Part shown: one piece after another, positions 46,282 through 56,698 of the stretch
Numbering within the stretch: position 1 is the first letter of the stretch
Layout: each line of letters opens with the position of its first letter
Assembly (NCBI GenBank): GCA_005473895.2
Contig: SRJI02000015.1
Span: 31,089 to 95,088 of the forward strand
Reading direction: 5' to 3'
DNA from: Carideicomes alvinocaridis
GTDB taxonomy: Bacteria; Pseudomonadota; Alphaproteobacteria; Rhodobacterales; Rhodobacteraceae
DNA: 64,000 nucleotides
The notes under the pieces: generated by a model
Database searches by the model: none
What the model saw: the letters and a program-made list of their open reading frames with translations, nothing else
Told to the model about the DNA's origin: nothing
Program-made: the position numbers and the translations under genes

Positions 46282-46308
46282 ATTATGGGCAGAGCCTTGG
46301 GGCGTCAA
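46282..46308 (-). promoter_or_regulatory. candidate promoter of the ilvBN leader
   Basis: On the minus strand TTGACG (46303-46308) and CATAAT (46282-46287) form a good -35/-10 pair, with a short 15-bp spacer. Transcription would begin near 46275, about 24 nt before the leader-peptide start. Confidence 0.55.
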
Positions 46309-46382
46309 CCGGCATTCGCGCCGGAAATGTCGCGGGGCGGTGTGCCGCCTTTGCGAATGTTGCGCCGCGACGTCGCCGCCTT

Positions 46383-46400
46383 CTGTCCGCTGGCTGTTAC
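46383..46400 (+). promoter_or_regulatory. candidate Pho box upstream of phoX
   Basis: Two direct half-sites CTGTCCG and CTGTTAC are separated by 4 bp, the 11-bp periodicity of PhoB sites, matching the CTGTCAT consensus at 5/7 and about 6/7. A TAGGGA element at 46411 could be the -10 at the right distance. It lies 57 bp before the phoX start. Confidence 0.4.
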
Positions 46401-46456
46401 ATTCGGGGCCTAGGGATGCGGCCGTCTGAGATTCGACAGCCTAGTGGAGCCATCCG

Positions 46457-48343
46457 ATGGACAGAAAACCCTTTCACCGCCTTTCCGCCGACGCCTGGGA
46501 CGAGGTCAACAATCCGCGCCCCGAAACCAGCGATTTCGACCGCGTGGTCGAGGCCGCCCTGTCGCGCCGCGGCTTCCTCGGCGGGGTGCTGGCCTTCGGC
46601 TCGGGCGCGGCGGCCATGGGGACCGGCCTGCTGAGCGGCGGTTCGGCCATGGCGCAGGAAGCCTCGCGCTTCGGCTTCACGCCGATCGCGGCGCAGACCG
46701 ACCATACCGTCCACGTGCCCGAGGGCTATGACTGGGACGTGCTGGTGGCCTGGGGCGACCCGATCCACGAGGGCGTGGCCGAGTTCGATCCCGAGAGCGG
46801 CGTGACGCTGGAGAATTCCGACAAGGTCTTCGGCGAGAACACCGACGGGATGGAGCTGTTCAGCTTCGACGGGCACCAGATCCTCGCCGTGAACCAGGAA
46901 TACGTGAACCCCGAGGTCAACCTGCCCGGGGCGCCCGAGGGCGTGCCGCAGAACGAGGGTCACGTGACCAAGCTGCAGAACATGCAGGGTGTCACCGTGG
47001 TCGAGCTGGCCGAGGGCGACGATGGCTGGCACGTGGTGAAGGACAGCCGCTTCAACCGCCGCATCCATCACCGCACGCCGATGAAGATTGCGGGCCCTGC
47101 CGCCGGCTCCGACCTGCTGAAGACCGAGGCCGATCCCACGGGCACCGAGAGCCTCGGCACCTTCAACAATTGCGGCTCGGGCCGGACGCCCTGGGGCACC
47201 TACCTGACCTGCGAAGAGAACTTCAATTCCTACTTCGGCTCCACCGACAAGGAGATGGCGTTGCCCGAGGGTTACGACCGCTACGGCATCGGCCTCGATG
47301 GCTGGGGCTACGAGTACCACGTCCACGATCCGCGCTTCGACGTGTCGAAAAACCCCAACGAGCCGCATCGCGCGGGCTATGTGGTGGAAATCGATCCGAC
47401 CGATCCCGGGGCTGTTCCGGTGAAGCGCACCGCGCTCGGCCGGATCAAGCACGAGAACGCCGAGGTGGCGCTGGCCCCCGATGGCCGCGTGGTGGTCTAT
47501 ATGGGCGACGACGAGCGGGGCGAATACATGTACCGCTTCGTGTCGGACGGCACCTATACGCCGGGCGGATCCGGCGCGGGGCTGCTGGACGAGGGTACGC
47601 TCTACGCCGCGAAGTTCAACGAGGACGGCACCGGCGAGTGGCTGGAACTGTCCGAAGAGGCGACGGGCATGGCGCGGGACGAGATCCATGTCTTCACCCG
47701 CATGGCCGCCTCGGCGGTGGGGGCAACCACCATGGACCGGCCGGAATGGATCGCGGTGAACCCGCTGGCCGTCGAGGCCTATTGCTGCCTGACCAACAAC
47801 AAGAACCGCGGCGTGAAGCCCAATGCCGGCGGCGACGAGACGCCGGTAGGCGGGCCGAACCCGCGCGAGGCCAATCATTACGGTCAGATCGTGCGCTGGC
47901 GCCCCGAAGGGGATGACCACGCGGCCGACGGGTTCGCCTGGGATCTCTACGTGATGGCCGGCAACCCGACGGTGCATGACGACGCCTATGGCGGGTCGGA
48001 GAACGTGAACGCGGGGAACCTCTTCAACTCGCCCGACGGCATGCAGATCGACAGTGCCGGCATCGTCTGGATCCAGACGGATGGCGAGGACAGCAACGAG
48101 GGGGACTTTGCCGGCATGGGCAACAATCAGATGCTGGCGGGCGACCCGGTGACGGGCGAGATCGTGCGCTTCCTCACCGGGCCCAAAGGGTCGGAGGTGA
48201 CCGGGCTCACCTGGTCGGCGGACCGCCGGACCATGTTCGTCGGGATCCAGCACCCCGACGCCCCCTTCCCGGATGGCGAGGGCAGTCTTCCGCGCTCGGC
48301 CATCGTGGCGGTGAAGCGCGGCGACAACGCGCAGATCGGCTGA
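46457..48343 (+). CDS. phoX: PhoX-family alkaline phosphatase
   Basis: A 628-residue PhoX (DUF839) phosphatase. A twin-arginine signal (LSRRGFLGGVLAFG, Arg37-Arg38) is followed by cleavage near Ala66, so it is exported folded with its iron/calcium cofactors. The mature part has NQEYVNPEVNLPG, NNCGSGRTPWGTYLTCEENFNSYFG and the C-terminal TGLTWSADRRTMFVGIQHP. It releases phosphate from organic esters. It starts after GTGGAGCC and has a candidate Pho box upstream. Confidence 0.95.
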   Translation: MDRKPFHRLSADAWDEVNNPRPETSDFDRVVEAALSRRGFLGGVLAFGSGAAAMGTGLLSGGSAMAQEASRFGFTPIAAQTDHTVHVPEGYDWDVLVAWGDPIHEGVAEFDPESGVTLENSDKVFGENTDGMELFSFDGHQILAVNQEYVNPEVNLPGAPEGVPQNEGHVTKLQNMQGVTVVELAEGDDGWHVVKDSRFNRRIHHRTPMKIAGPAAGSDLLKTEADPTGTESLGTFNNCGSGRTPWGTYLTCEENFNSYFGSTDKEMALPEGYDRYGIGLDGWGYEYHVHDPRFDVSKNPNEPHRAGYVVEIDPTDPGAVPVKRTALGRIKHENAEVALAPDGRVVVYMGDDERGEYMYRFVSDGTYTPGGSGAGLLDEGTLYAAKFNEDGTGEWLELSEEATGMARDEIHVFTRMAASAVGATTMDRPEWIAVNPLAVEAYCCLTNNKNRGVKPNAGGDETPVGGPNPREANHYGQIVRWRPEGDDHAADGFAWDLYVMAGNPTVHDDAYGGSENVNAGNLFNSPDGMQIDSAGIVWIQTDGEDSNEGDFAGMGNNQMLAGDPVTGEIVRFLTGPKGSEVTGLTWSADRRTMFVGIQHPDAPFPDGEGSLPRSAIVAVKRGDNAQIG

Positions 48344-48396
48344 GGCCATTCCGACGACCAAGTCATTTTGACCAGACATTTCGCAAGGATCGAAAG

Positions 48397-48422
48397 GCGC
48401 GCCTCCGGGCGCGTCTTTTTTC
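48397..48422 (+). terminator. terminator of phoX; gene-free stretch follows
   Basis: An 8-bp stem with one wobble (GGCGCGCC / GGCGCGTC, loop TCCG) is followed by TTTTTT, 53 bp after the phoX stop. The remaining gene-free stretch to 48645 is GC-rich and I see nothing supportable in it. Confidence 0.85.
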
Positions 48423-48645
48423 GTGCCTTTGCGCCAGGGCCTCCCTGGGGGTGGCGATGCCTCTGGCGGGATCGGGTGCCTTTGGTCCCGTCCAGCGCCC
48501 CGTGTGCGCGGCGTGCGCCTGACCGACCTGGCCCGGGAGAGGCCCTGCCGTAGGTGGCGCGATTCCTTCCAGGTCTCTTGCGGTGGGGACGGGGACGCCC
48601 GGCTCCGATCATTGGCATGAAAGAGGGTCTCGGTATGCCGTCGCA

Positions 48646-50823
48646 TCATGCGGCCGAGGCGTTCATGCCGGTGGCAGGATGGTCGACCGGCGCGGGGAGG
48701 GCGGGGCGGTCGGTCCCGGGCAGGGTGAAGCGTTGCACGAGCCGGACCAGGGACGCGGCCTCGTCGCGCAGGTTCTGTCCGGCCGCGGCACTCTGTTCGA
48801 GCATGGCGGCGTTGTTCTGGGTGTCGCGGTCGAGCGAGCCAATGGCGGTACTGATCTCGGCGATGCCGGTGGCCTGTTCCTGGGCCGCGGAGGCGATCTC
48901 GTCCATCTTGCCGACCATCTGCACCACGCTGTCCTGGATCGTGCCGAGGGCGGCCCCGGACTCTGCGACCAGCTTGACCCCGTCGGTCACGTGGCTCCGG
49001 CTGTCGCGGATCAGGCCGTTGATCTCCTGCGCGGCGGAGGAGGCGCGTTGTGCGAGCGCCCGCACTTCCGACGCGACGACGGCGAAGCCGCGCCCCGCCT
49101 CGCCGGCGCGCGCGGCCTCGACCCCGGCATTGAGCGCCAGGAGGTTGGTCTGAAAGGCGACATCCTCGATCATCCCGGTGATCTGGCCGATGGCGCCCGA
49201 GCTTTCCTCGATCTTGCGGATCGCGTCGACAGCGCGGTCGGCAAGGGCGCGGGTGCGCGTCGTCTCTTCCCGGGCCTCGCCGACGAAATCCTGGGTACTG
49301 CGGACATTGCCGGTGGTGTGGCGCACCGTATCGTCGAGGGTGCGCAGGGCGGCGGCGGTTTCCTCGAGCGAGGCCGCGGAGTTCTGGACCCGGTGCGAGG
49401 TATCGTCCCCCGCCGAGGCGATCTCGCGCGCGGTACGGTCCAGCATGGCGCTGCTGTCCGCCAGTTGCCGGACCAGTTCGACGAGGTTGGCGTTCACCTT
49501 GTCCAGCACGCCCGACATGTCCTGGAAGATGCCCTTCTGGCCGGCGGGCATGGCGGCGGTCAGGTCGCCCCGGGCCAGCGATTCCAGCACGTCGCCCACA
49601 TCGCCGAGGCCGCGTTCGGCGGATTCCCCGATCAGGTTGACGCCGCGAACCATGGTGGCGCAATTGCCGAAATGCTCGTCCTCAGGCAGGCGGCGGGAAA
49701 AGTCGCCGGCGGCGCAGGCGTCAATCACCTCGGACAGGTCGGCGATCAGGCGCGCTTGGTCGGCGAGGTCGTCGCGGAAGCGCTGGACCGCCTGGGTCAC
49801 GCCGTCGATCTCGCGGATGGGCGAGGCGGGCAGGGGCTGCTCGAGGTCGCCCTCACGGATCGCGCTGATCACGGCGGCCTGTTTCCGCAGCGGCCGGGCG
49901 ATGGCGAGCGCGAGGGTCACCGCGAGCGCCACGAAGATCGCGACCATCACCAGCCCGAGCCGCAATTCGAAGCGCTTTGCCGCCTCCGTGCGGGCGAGCC
50001 CGGCACTGCGGATCGCCGCCCCGGCCGCCAGCGCCTCGTGCCGGACCTCTTCCATGATCGGTTCGGCCGCGGCGAAGCTGGCGGTCAGGGCCGCTTCTGT
50101 CCGGGCGAGCGCGATGGAGGTCTCGGCGAATGCGTCGAAGGTGGTCCGATAATCGTCCAGCAGCGCGTTCACCTCCGCGCGGAGGCCGGGCGCGGGAAAG
50201 ACCTCGGCCGGGAGCCGGAGGACTTGCCCGGCCACCTCGTTCAGCCGGTCGACGAAGTCGCGCGCCCCCTTCAGCAGAAAATCCTTTTCGAGGCGGCGCA
50301 TGGTCATGAGCTGCCGCTGCAGCGCGGGGGCTTCGATGTCCTGCACGCGGTCCTCCAGCGCTTCGACCGCGGCGCGCAGTTGCCCCTCCAGCCCGCTGCC
50401 AGAGGCAAGGCCGAGCTGGCGGCGCAATGTCGTCACCTCGGCGAAACGGGCGGCATAGGCGGTGACCTCGGCCTCGAACCGGTCGAATTGGGGCAGGGTC
50501 GGCGCAAGTTCGGGAAGCAGAGCCACGATGCGTCGCGCCTCCGCGTAGCTGTCCGCCAGTTCGGTCATCGCAGCCTCATGCGCGGCGAGGGCGGATTCGT
50601 CGCGTCGAAGCAGGAAATCCCGCTCCTCGCGGCGGGCCAGCAGCAGCGCGATCTCGGTCGCGTCGACGAACTGGATCGCACGGTCCGCCCGCAGCATCCG
50701 CGCCTCGATCCCGCCGCGCAGGGCATTTGTGCGGGTCTCGAGCCAGATCAACGCCCCCATCATGGCGCAGCCCAGCAGGACGATGGAGAGGACGACGGTC
50801 AGGATCGAGGGCCGGAAACGCAT
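48646..50823 (-). CDS. methyl-accepting chemotaxis protein
   Basis: A 725-residue chemoreceptor. TM1 is at about residues 10-28, then a long helical periplasmic sensor with repeated [16 protein letters not shown] and [15 protein letters not shown] segments (helical-bundle type). TM2 is near 290-310, followed by two HAMP-like units and the signalling hairpin [33 protein letters not shown] (conserved tip). It signals to CheA/CheW. No che genes nearby. Whether the GFAVVASEV tip and [14 protein letters not shown] methylation region are functional cannot be judged. Confidence 0.93.
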   Translation of the reverse strand: MRFRPSILTVVLSIVLLGCAMMGALIWLETRTNALRGGIEARMLRADRAIQFVDATEIALLLARREERDFLLRRDESALAAHEAAMTELADSYAEARRIVALLPELAPTLPQFDRFEAEVTAYAARFAEVTTLRRQLGLASGSGLEGQLRAAVEALEDRVQDIEAPALQRQLMTMRRLEKDFLLKGARDFVDRLNEVAGQVLRLPAEVFPAPGLRAEVNALLDDYRTTFDAFAETSIALARTEAALTASFAAAEPIMEEVRHEALAAGAAIRSAGLARTEAAKRFELRLGLVMVAIFVALAVTLALAIARPLRKQAAVISAIREGDLEQPLPASPIREIDGVTQAVQRFRDDLADQARLIADLSEVIDACAAGDFSRRLPEDEHFGNCATMVRGVNLIGESAERGLGDVGDVLESLARGDLTAAMPAGQKGIFQDMSGVLDKVNANLVELVRQLADSSAMLDRTAREIASAGDDTSHRVQNSAASLEETAAALRTLDDTVRHTTGNVRSTQDFVGEAREETTRTRALADRAVDAIRKIEESSGAIGQITGMIEDVAFQTNLLALNAGVEAARAGEAGRGFAVVASEVRALAQRASSAAQEINGLIRDSRSHVTDGVKLVAESGAALGTIQDSVVQMVGKMDEIASAAQEQATGIAEISTAIGSLDRDTQNNAAMLEQSAAAGQNLRDEAASLVRLVQRFTLPGTDRPALPAPVDHPATGMNASAA

Positions 50824-51006
50824 TGCAAGCTCACAAACCGGTTGGCATCGCCGGCCTGTCTAGCGCCCCGGTCTTAACATTCCGTTCCCCCGGCCCGGAC
50901 CGCCGGCCACCTCCGTCATCCGGCCCCTTCGCCTTGCCACTGCCGCGCCACCCGCTAGCCTTTGGCGGCGGGCGGCGCCATCGCCCGGCAGCGACGGAGG
51001 ACCGAC

Positions 51007-51888
51007 ATGCGCATTCTTTTCACCGGCGGCAGCGGCAAGGCCGGCCATCACGTGATTCCCCACCTGCAGGCGCTCGGCCACCGGGTGCTGAACCTCGACC
51101 TGCAGCCGCTCGACGGGGTGGAGACGCTGATCACCGACGTCACCGACAGCGGCCAGGTCTGGAACGCGCTGACCTCCTGGGCCGGCCTCGACGAGCTGGA
51201 GGAGGGCGGCGGGATGCCCCGGTTCGACGCGGTGGTGCATTTCGCCGCCGTGCCACGGATCCTCATCCGACCCGACAACGAGACCTTCCGCACCAACACG
51301 ATGGGCACCTACAACGTGATGGAGGCGGCGACCAAGCTCGGCATTCCCAAGGTGATCTTCGCCTCGTCCGAGACCACCTACGGCATCTGCTTCGCCGATG
51401 GCGAGATGCGCCCCGACTACCTGCCGGTCGACGAGGAGCATCCCACGGTGCCGCAGGACAGCTACGCCATGTCCAAGACCTGCAACGAGGCCTGCGGCCG
51501 TGCCTTCCAGGCCCGCAGCGGGGCGGATGTCTACGGGCTGCGCATCAACAACGTGATCGAACCGCATGAATACGCGCGCGACTTCCCGGCCTACATGGCC
51601 GAGCCCGGGCTGCGCCGCCGCAACATCTTTGCCTATATCGACGTGCGGGATCTCGGCCGGTTCGTCGCTCGCTGCCTCGAGGTGGACGGGCTGGGCTACC
51701 AGGTCTTCAACGTCGCCAATGCCGACCTCTCGGTGGGGCTGAGCAACGAAGAGGTCCGCGCGCGGTTCTACCAGGGCGTGCCCGTGAAGCGCGAGATGGG
51801 CCCGCAGGAGACCTTCTACTGCATCGACAAGGCCCGCCGCCTGCTCGACTGGGAGCCGCAGGAAAGCTGGACCAGGGAGCTCGGTTGA
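51007..51888 (+). CDS. NAD-dependent epimerase/dehydratase (extended SDR)
   Basis: A 293-residue extended short-chain dehydrogenase-like protein. The Rossmann motif is Gly7-Gly-Ser-Gly-Lys-Ala-Gly13 (TGGSGKAG), with Tyr153-x-x-x-Lys157 (SYAMSK) and Ser near SSETTYG. NAD(P)-dependent sugar-nucleotide epimerases or dehydratases fit. The substrate is not readable. GGAGG precedes ATG 51007. It ends in a palindromic terminator shared with the convergent lipoprotein gene. Confidence 0.88.
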   Translation: MRILFTGGSGKAGHHVIPHLQALGHRVLNLDLQPLDGVETLITDVTDSGQVWNALTSWAGLDELEEGGGMPRFDAVVHFAAVPRILIRPDNETFRTNTMGTYNVMEAATKLGIPKVIFASSETTYGICFADGEMRPDYLPVDEEHPTVPQDSYAMSKTCNEACGRAFQARSGADVYGLRINNVIEPHEYARDFPAYMAEPGLRRRNIFAYIDVRDLGRFVARCLEVDGLGYQVFNVANADLSVGLSNEEVRARFYQGVPVKREMGPQETFYCIDKARRLLDWEPQESWTRELG

Positions 51889-51895
51889 ATATCGC

Positions 51896-51924
51896 GCGGC
51901 CCCCGGAATGAAACCGGGGGCCGC
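51896..51924. terminator. hairpin between convergent genes
   Basis: A perfect 11-bp stem (GCGGCCCCCGG / CCGGGGGCCGC, loop AATGAAA) sits 7 bp after the epimerase stop and 21 bp before the lipoprotein stop. Only a weak T run follows on either strand, so termination may be partial. Confidence 0.65.
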
Positions 51925-51945
51925 AATTCTCCTGGAAGACCGGTT

Positions 51946-52359
51946 CTATTCCGCGGCCTGGGCCGCTTTCTTTTTCTCGATCTCTTCCTTGGTCGCGTGC
52001 TGGAAGACGATGCCGCAGTTCTTCTGGACACTCGCGGCCTCGATGGCGTCCATTTCCCCCTTGAGCCGCGCCACTTCCGCAGCCGTTTCCGAATCGCCCT
52101 TGATGAAGAACAGGGCCGGCCAGAACAGGATCATGCCCACGCTCATGGCGGCCGTGTCGTTGCTCGCCTTTTTGTCCTGCGCGCCAATGGCCTGCGAGGC
52201 GCGGACCGAAATGCGCCGGGCTTCCTCGGAAAGCTGGCGGCAGGAAAAGGACTGGTATTTCACCGGCGAGACATAGGCCGCGCTGATCTCCTTGCTGGAT
52301 TGGGCGCAGCCGCTCAGGACAATTGCCGAAACGGCAAGCGCGGTGGACAGTTTCTTCAT
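51946..52359 (-). CDS. small lipoprotein of unknown function
   Basis: A 137-residue lipoprotein; lipobox LSGC gives lipidated Cys18. The mature part contains two Cys (SFSCRQL, KNCGIV), a hydrophobic stretch MSVGMILFWPALFFI (about residues 72-87) and a charged C-terminal tail (KEEIEKKKAAQAAE). No domain recognised. The promoter region of this gene is 52360-52589, which contains AT-rich patches and no gene. Confidence 0.8.
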   Translation of the reverse strand: MKKLSTALAVSAIVLSGCAQSSKEISAAYVSPVKYQSFSCRQLSEEARRISVRASQAIGAQDKKASNDTAAMSVGMILFWPALFFIKGDSETAAEVARLKGEMDAIEAASVQKNCGIVFQHATKEEIEKKKAAQAAE

Positions 52360-52589
52360 GTTACCCTCGTGAGTTTCTTGTTTTTTTGCCGAAGCGGCAG
52401 GGTTCGATTTCTCTTTCCTCGACGCGCCTGATTCAATCGGAAGCGGTGCGATTCAATTCTCGCGAGCCCGGCGTGACCAAATCGCCACAGGACGGGCCGC
52501 CTCGGCGCAGGCCGCGAACGGGGAGGGCGCGCTGTCGGCCGGAACACTCCCGTCTTGCCGTCCCCCGGCGCGGCCCCTAGAGGGACGCC

Positions 52590-53963
52590 ATGAGCGCGTC
52601 CTCCGACCTCACCTTCCGGGGCCACGTGGCCCGGCTGCTCGCCCTGGGCCTGCCGCTGGTGGGCGCGCAGGTGGCGAGCTTTGCCATCCACGTGACCGAT
52701 ACGGTGATGCTGGGCTGGTACGACATCACCGCGCTGGCGGCGGCCACCATGGCGACCTCCCTGTGGTTCGTGATCTTCATCCTCGGCTCCGGCTTCGCCC
52801 ATGCGGTGACGCCCATGGCGGCGGCGGCGATGGAGGCCGGGGACGAGATCCGCGCCCGCCGCGTCACGCGCATGTCACTCTGGCTGGTGCTAGGATACGC
52901 GATCCTCGCCGTGGCGCTGCTCTGGCGGTCCGAGCCGCTGCTGCTGGCCATGGGCCAGACGCAGGAGGTCGCGGCCGAGGCGCAGCGCTACCTGCGGATC
53001 GCCGGCTGGGGGCTTTTCCCGGCCATCGCCGGCCAGGCGCTGCGCGGGCTGCTCGGGGCGATGCAGCTCACGGCGGCCCAGCTCTGGATCACCTTGGCGG
53101 CGCTCCTGCTCAATGCCGGGATCAACGGGCTGCTGATCTTCGGCAGCCTCGGGGCGCCGGAGCTGGGCATCGCCGGCGCCGCCATCGCCTCGGTCGCGGT
53201 GCAGGCCGCCCAGGCGCTGGCGCTCGCGGCCTATATCCAGCGCCGCCGCCCGGATTACGAGCTCTTCCGCCGGCTCTGGCGCCCCGACTGGCCGGTCCTG
53301 CGCGAGGTCTTCCGCCTCGGCCTGCCCATCGGCCTCATCGCGCTGGCCGAAAGCGCCATGTTCTCCGCCAGCGCGGTGATGATGGGATGGATCGGCGCGC
53401 TGGAGCTCGCCGCCCACGGGATCGCGCTGCAGCTCACGGCGCTGGCCTTCATGTTCCATGTCGGGATGAGCCAGGCGGCGACGATCCGCGCCGGCGGTCA
53501 ATACGGCCGGAGCGATCTGGCGGCGCTGGCGCGCGGCGCCCGGGCCGCCTATGCGGTGGCCTTCGGCTTCGGCGCGCTGGTGACGCTGATCTACCTGCTG
53601 GCCCCGGCGCCGCTGGTGGCGCTCTTCGTGGACCCGCAGGATCCGCAGCGCGACGCGGTGATCGCCGCCGGCGTGCGGCTGGTGATGATCGCGGGGCTGT
53701 TCCAGTTCATGGATGCGGGCCAGATCGTCGCCGTCTCGCTCCTGCGCGGGCTGCAGGACACGCGTATCCCGATGTGGCTGGCCACGCTGTCCTACTGGCT
53801 GATCGGCACGCCGCTGGGCTACCTGCTGGCCTTTCCCGCCGGGCTCGGGGCCGAGGGCCTGTGGCTGGGCCTCACCGCGGGTCTCGGCGCCGCCGCCCTG
53901 ACCCTCGGCTGGCGCTTCCGCCGCCACCTCGCCTCGGCTGCCCCGGCCCGGAGCCCCGCCTGA
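52590..53963 (+). CDS. MATE-family efflux transporter
   Basis: A 457-residue protein with about twelve membrane spans and the MATE pattern of two homologous halves (ALGLPLVGAQVASFAIHVTDTVMLGWYD; later LGLPIGLIALAESAMFSASAVMMGWIG). It exports organic cations or drugs in exchange for Na+ or H+. No regulator is adjacent. It is followed after 13 bp by copy C of the dispersed element. Confidence 0.93.
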   Translation: MSASSDLTFRGHVARLLALGLPLVGAQVASFAIHVTDTVMLGWYDITALAAATMATSLWFVIFILGSGFAHAVTPMAAAAMEAGDEIRARRVTRMSLWLVLGYAILAVALLWRSEPLLLAMGQTQEVAAEAQRYLRIAGWGLFPAIAGQALRGLLGAMQLTAAQLWITLAALLLNAGINGLLIFGSLGAPELGIAGAAIASVAVQAAQALALAAYIQRRRPDYELFRRLWRPDWPVLREVFRLGLPIGLIALAESAMFSASAVMMGWIGALELAAHGIALQLTALAFMFHVGMSQAATIRAGGQYGRSDLAALARGARAAYAVAFGFGALVTLIYLLAPAPLVALFVDPQDPQRDAVIAAGVRLVMIAGLFQFMDAGQIVAVSLLRGLQDTRIPMWLATLSYWLIGTPLGYLLAFPAGLGAEGLWLGLTAGLGAAALTLGWRFRRHLASAAPARSPA

Positions 53964-53976
53964 TCCCGCAGTCCCG

Positions 53977-54039
53977 GCTTCTTCTGACCATAAATATCCC
54001 GGGGGTGAGGAGCGTCAGCGACGAGGGGGCAGCGCCCCC
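53977..54039 (+). repeat. 63-bp dispersed element, copy C
   Basis: Identical over 63 bp to copy A, 13 bp after the MATE stop, in the convergent gap before the hypothetical gene at 54235. The flank after the hairpin (CCTGCAACCTCTC) resembles the flank of copy B (CTGCCACACCTCC). The rest of 53964-54234 holds no gene. Confidence 0.92.
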
Positions 54040-54234
54040 CTGCAACCTCTCAAACCTCGGCAACTTCAGGCCGAAGGGGCGAATGGCGCGCCGCTGGAAC
54101 CGGCGCCGCATGGGCACTGCAAATATCGGCCAAGCTGGGCTCCCTGCCACCTCTCCAAACCTCACAAACGCCCGAATATCGCCCGACCGGAACGGCGGCG
54201 CCCACGACCAGGCTGTGCATGAACGCCCAAGCCC

Positions 54235-54639
54235 TTACCCGTCGCGCGTCAGCCGTTCCGCCTTCTTGCGCACCAGGACCGTGCGCAGGTCGTGCATCGC
54301 CAGCAGCAGCCGGTCGGTCACCTCTTCCAGCTCGGCATCGGTGGCCTTCGACTGGATCCAGTGGGTGGTGGTGTTGAGGTAGTCGACCGCGCGGTGGATG
54401 TCGTCGATGTCGCGCCGGGCCAGCAGCGCCTGGCGCTCGGCCATCCACTCTTCGATCGCGGCCGTGTCGGCCTCGGTCAGCTCGCGGCCGCCCTGGGGCT
54501 TGATCTCGCCCTGGCGGATATTGACCACGGCGATCTGGTCCATCTCGATCCGGCGGTGGCGGTTGTTGCTGTCCACCCGGAACACCGACGCGCCGTTCTC
54601 GCGGATGCGGAAATAATAGTCCGGCAGCTCGCCCGCCAT
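54235..54639 (-). CDS. conserved-looking protein of unknown function
   Basis: A 134-residue protein. The N-terminal half reads PDYYFRIRENGASVFRVDSNNRHRRIEMDQIAVVNIRQGEIKPQG (beta-rich); the C-terminal half is helical with LLARRDIDDIHRAVDYLNTTTHWIQSKATDAE. It is charged, has no signal peptide, no Cys and no recognised domain. It lies 9 bp after aspC, so it is almost certainly co-transcribed with it. Confidence 0.75.
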   Translation of the reverse strand: MAGELPDYYFRIRENGASVFRVDSNNRHRRIEMDQIAVVNIRQGEIKPQGGRELTEADTAAIEEWMAERQALLARRDIDDIHRAVDYLNTTTHWIQSKATDAELEEVTDRLLLAMHDLRTVLVRKKAERLTRDG

Positions 54640-54648
54640 GATGCCCCC

Positions 54649-55884
<1,236 letters not shown>

Positions 55885-55947
55885 TCATAGAGTCGGGGCC
55901 GATTGCGATCAAGCACGATCGCCGGAACCGACCGGAGGGATGAGCAG

Positions 55948-56340
55948 ATGACCGAGAGCGTGGACTGGTACGGCCCCGACGCGGCCACATTCGGTGACCG
56001 GATCGCCGCCGCCCGCGAACATGCCGGGCTGAGCCAGGCACAGCTTGCCCGCCGCCTCGGCGTGCGGGTGGACACCGTCCGCGCCTGGGAGGACGACCGG
56101 TCGGAGCCGCGGGCCAACCGTCTCTCGATGATGGCGGGGCTGCTGTCCGTCTCGATGATGTGGCTCCTGAACGGCGAGGGCGACGGCCTGCCCGCGCCGG
56201 GCGAGGAGGAAGAGATGCCCACCGACCTCAAGGAGGCGCTGGACGAGCTGCGCGCGGTCAAGGCGGCGCTGTCCTCCTCCAACGCGCGGCTCGGCCGGGT
56301 GGAGAAGCGGCTGCGCAACCTGCGGGTGGTGCCGGAATGA
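55948..56340 (+). CDS. XRE-family DNA-binding protein
   Basis: A 130-residue regulator. Residues about 12-66 form an XRE helix-turn-helix (FGDRIAAAREHAGLSQAQLARRLGVRVDTVRAWEDDRSEP). The C-terminal half is a charged helical segment (about 85-125) suited to dimerisation. ATG 55948 has GGAGGG at 9 bp, and the upstream in-frame ATG is less suitable. The stop overlaps the sdhE start (ATGA), so the two are coupled. The target is unknown. Confidence 0.85.
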   Translation: MTESVDWYGPDAATFGDRIAAAREHAGLSQAQLARRLGVRVDTVRAWEDDRSEPRANRLSMMAGLLSVSMMWLLNGEGDGLPAPGEEEEMPTDLKEALDELRAVKAALSSSNARLGRVEKRLRNLRVVPE

Positions 56341-56600
56341 GCGACGAGCCCCGGGATCACCGCCTGAAGCGGCTGCGCATGCGCTCCATGCGGCGCGGCA
56401 TCAAGGAGATGGACCTGATCCTCGTGGCCTATGCCGACCAGCGGCTCGGGCAGATGGAGGAGGCGGAACTCGACCTCTACGACCGGCTGCTGCACGAGAA
56501 CGACCAGGACCTCTATCTCTGGGTCACCGGCCGCGATCTCCCGCCCGAGCCCTACCGACCGATGATCGCGGAAATTTCGCGCGCGCTGGCCCCCCGCTGA
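56337..56600 (+). CDS. sdhE: succinate dehydrogenase assembly factor SdhE
   Basis: An 87-residue SdhE-family protein (FAD assembly factor 2) that promotes covalent flavinylation of SdhA. The hallmark RGxxE is Arg20-Gly21-x-x-Glu24 (MRRGIKEMDLIL), with DLYDRLLHENDQDLYLWVTGR. It is short and helical as expected. Not near sdh genes; translationally coupled to an XRE regulator. Confidence 0.95.
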   Translation: MSDEPRDHRLKRLRMRSMRRGIKEMDLILVAYADQRLGQMEEAELDLYDRLLHENDQDLYLWVTGRDLPPEPYRPMIAEISRALAPR

Positions 56601-56698
56601 GCCGGGCGGGGCAGGGTCTGGCAAAAATCGTCTCGACTTAACGGTTTATTGGGCATTCTTCGTCATGTTCCGGTGTTGCAGGTCAACCGGAGAATGTG

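Noticed and set aside
46397..49663. Very long minus-strand open frame of 1088 codons opposite phoX and the chemoreceptor
   Set aside because: Arg/Pro/His-rich low-complexity translation and overlap with two strongly recognised genes; a typical antisense shadow in high-GC DNA.
52380..52400. T-run with GCCGAAGCGGC hairpin as a terminator
   Set aside because: The T-run precedes the hairpin on the plus strand and becomes an A-run after it on the minus strand, so it cannot be an intrinsic terminator for either direction.
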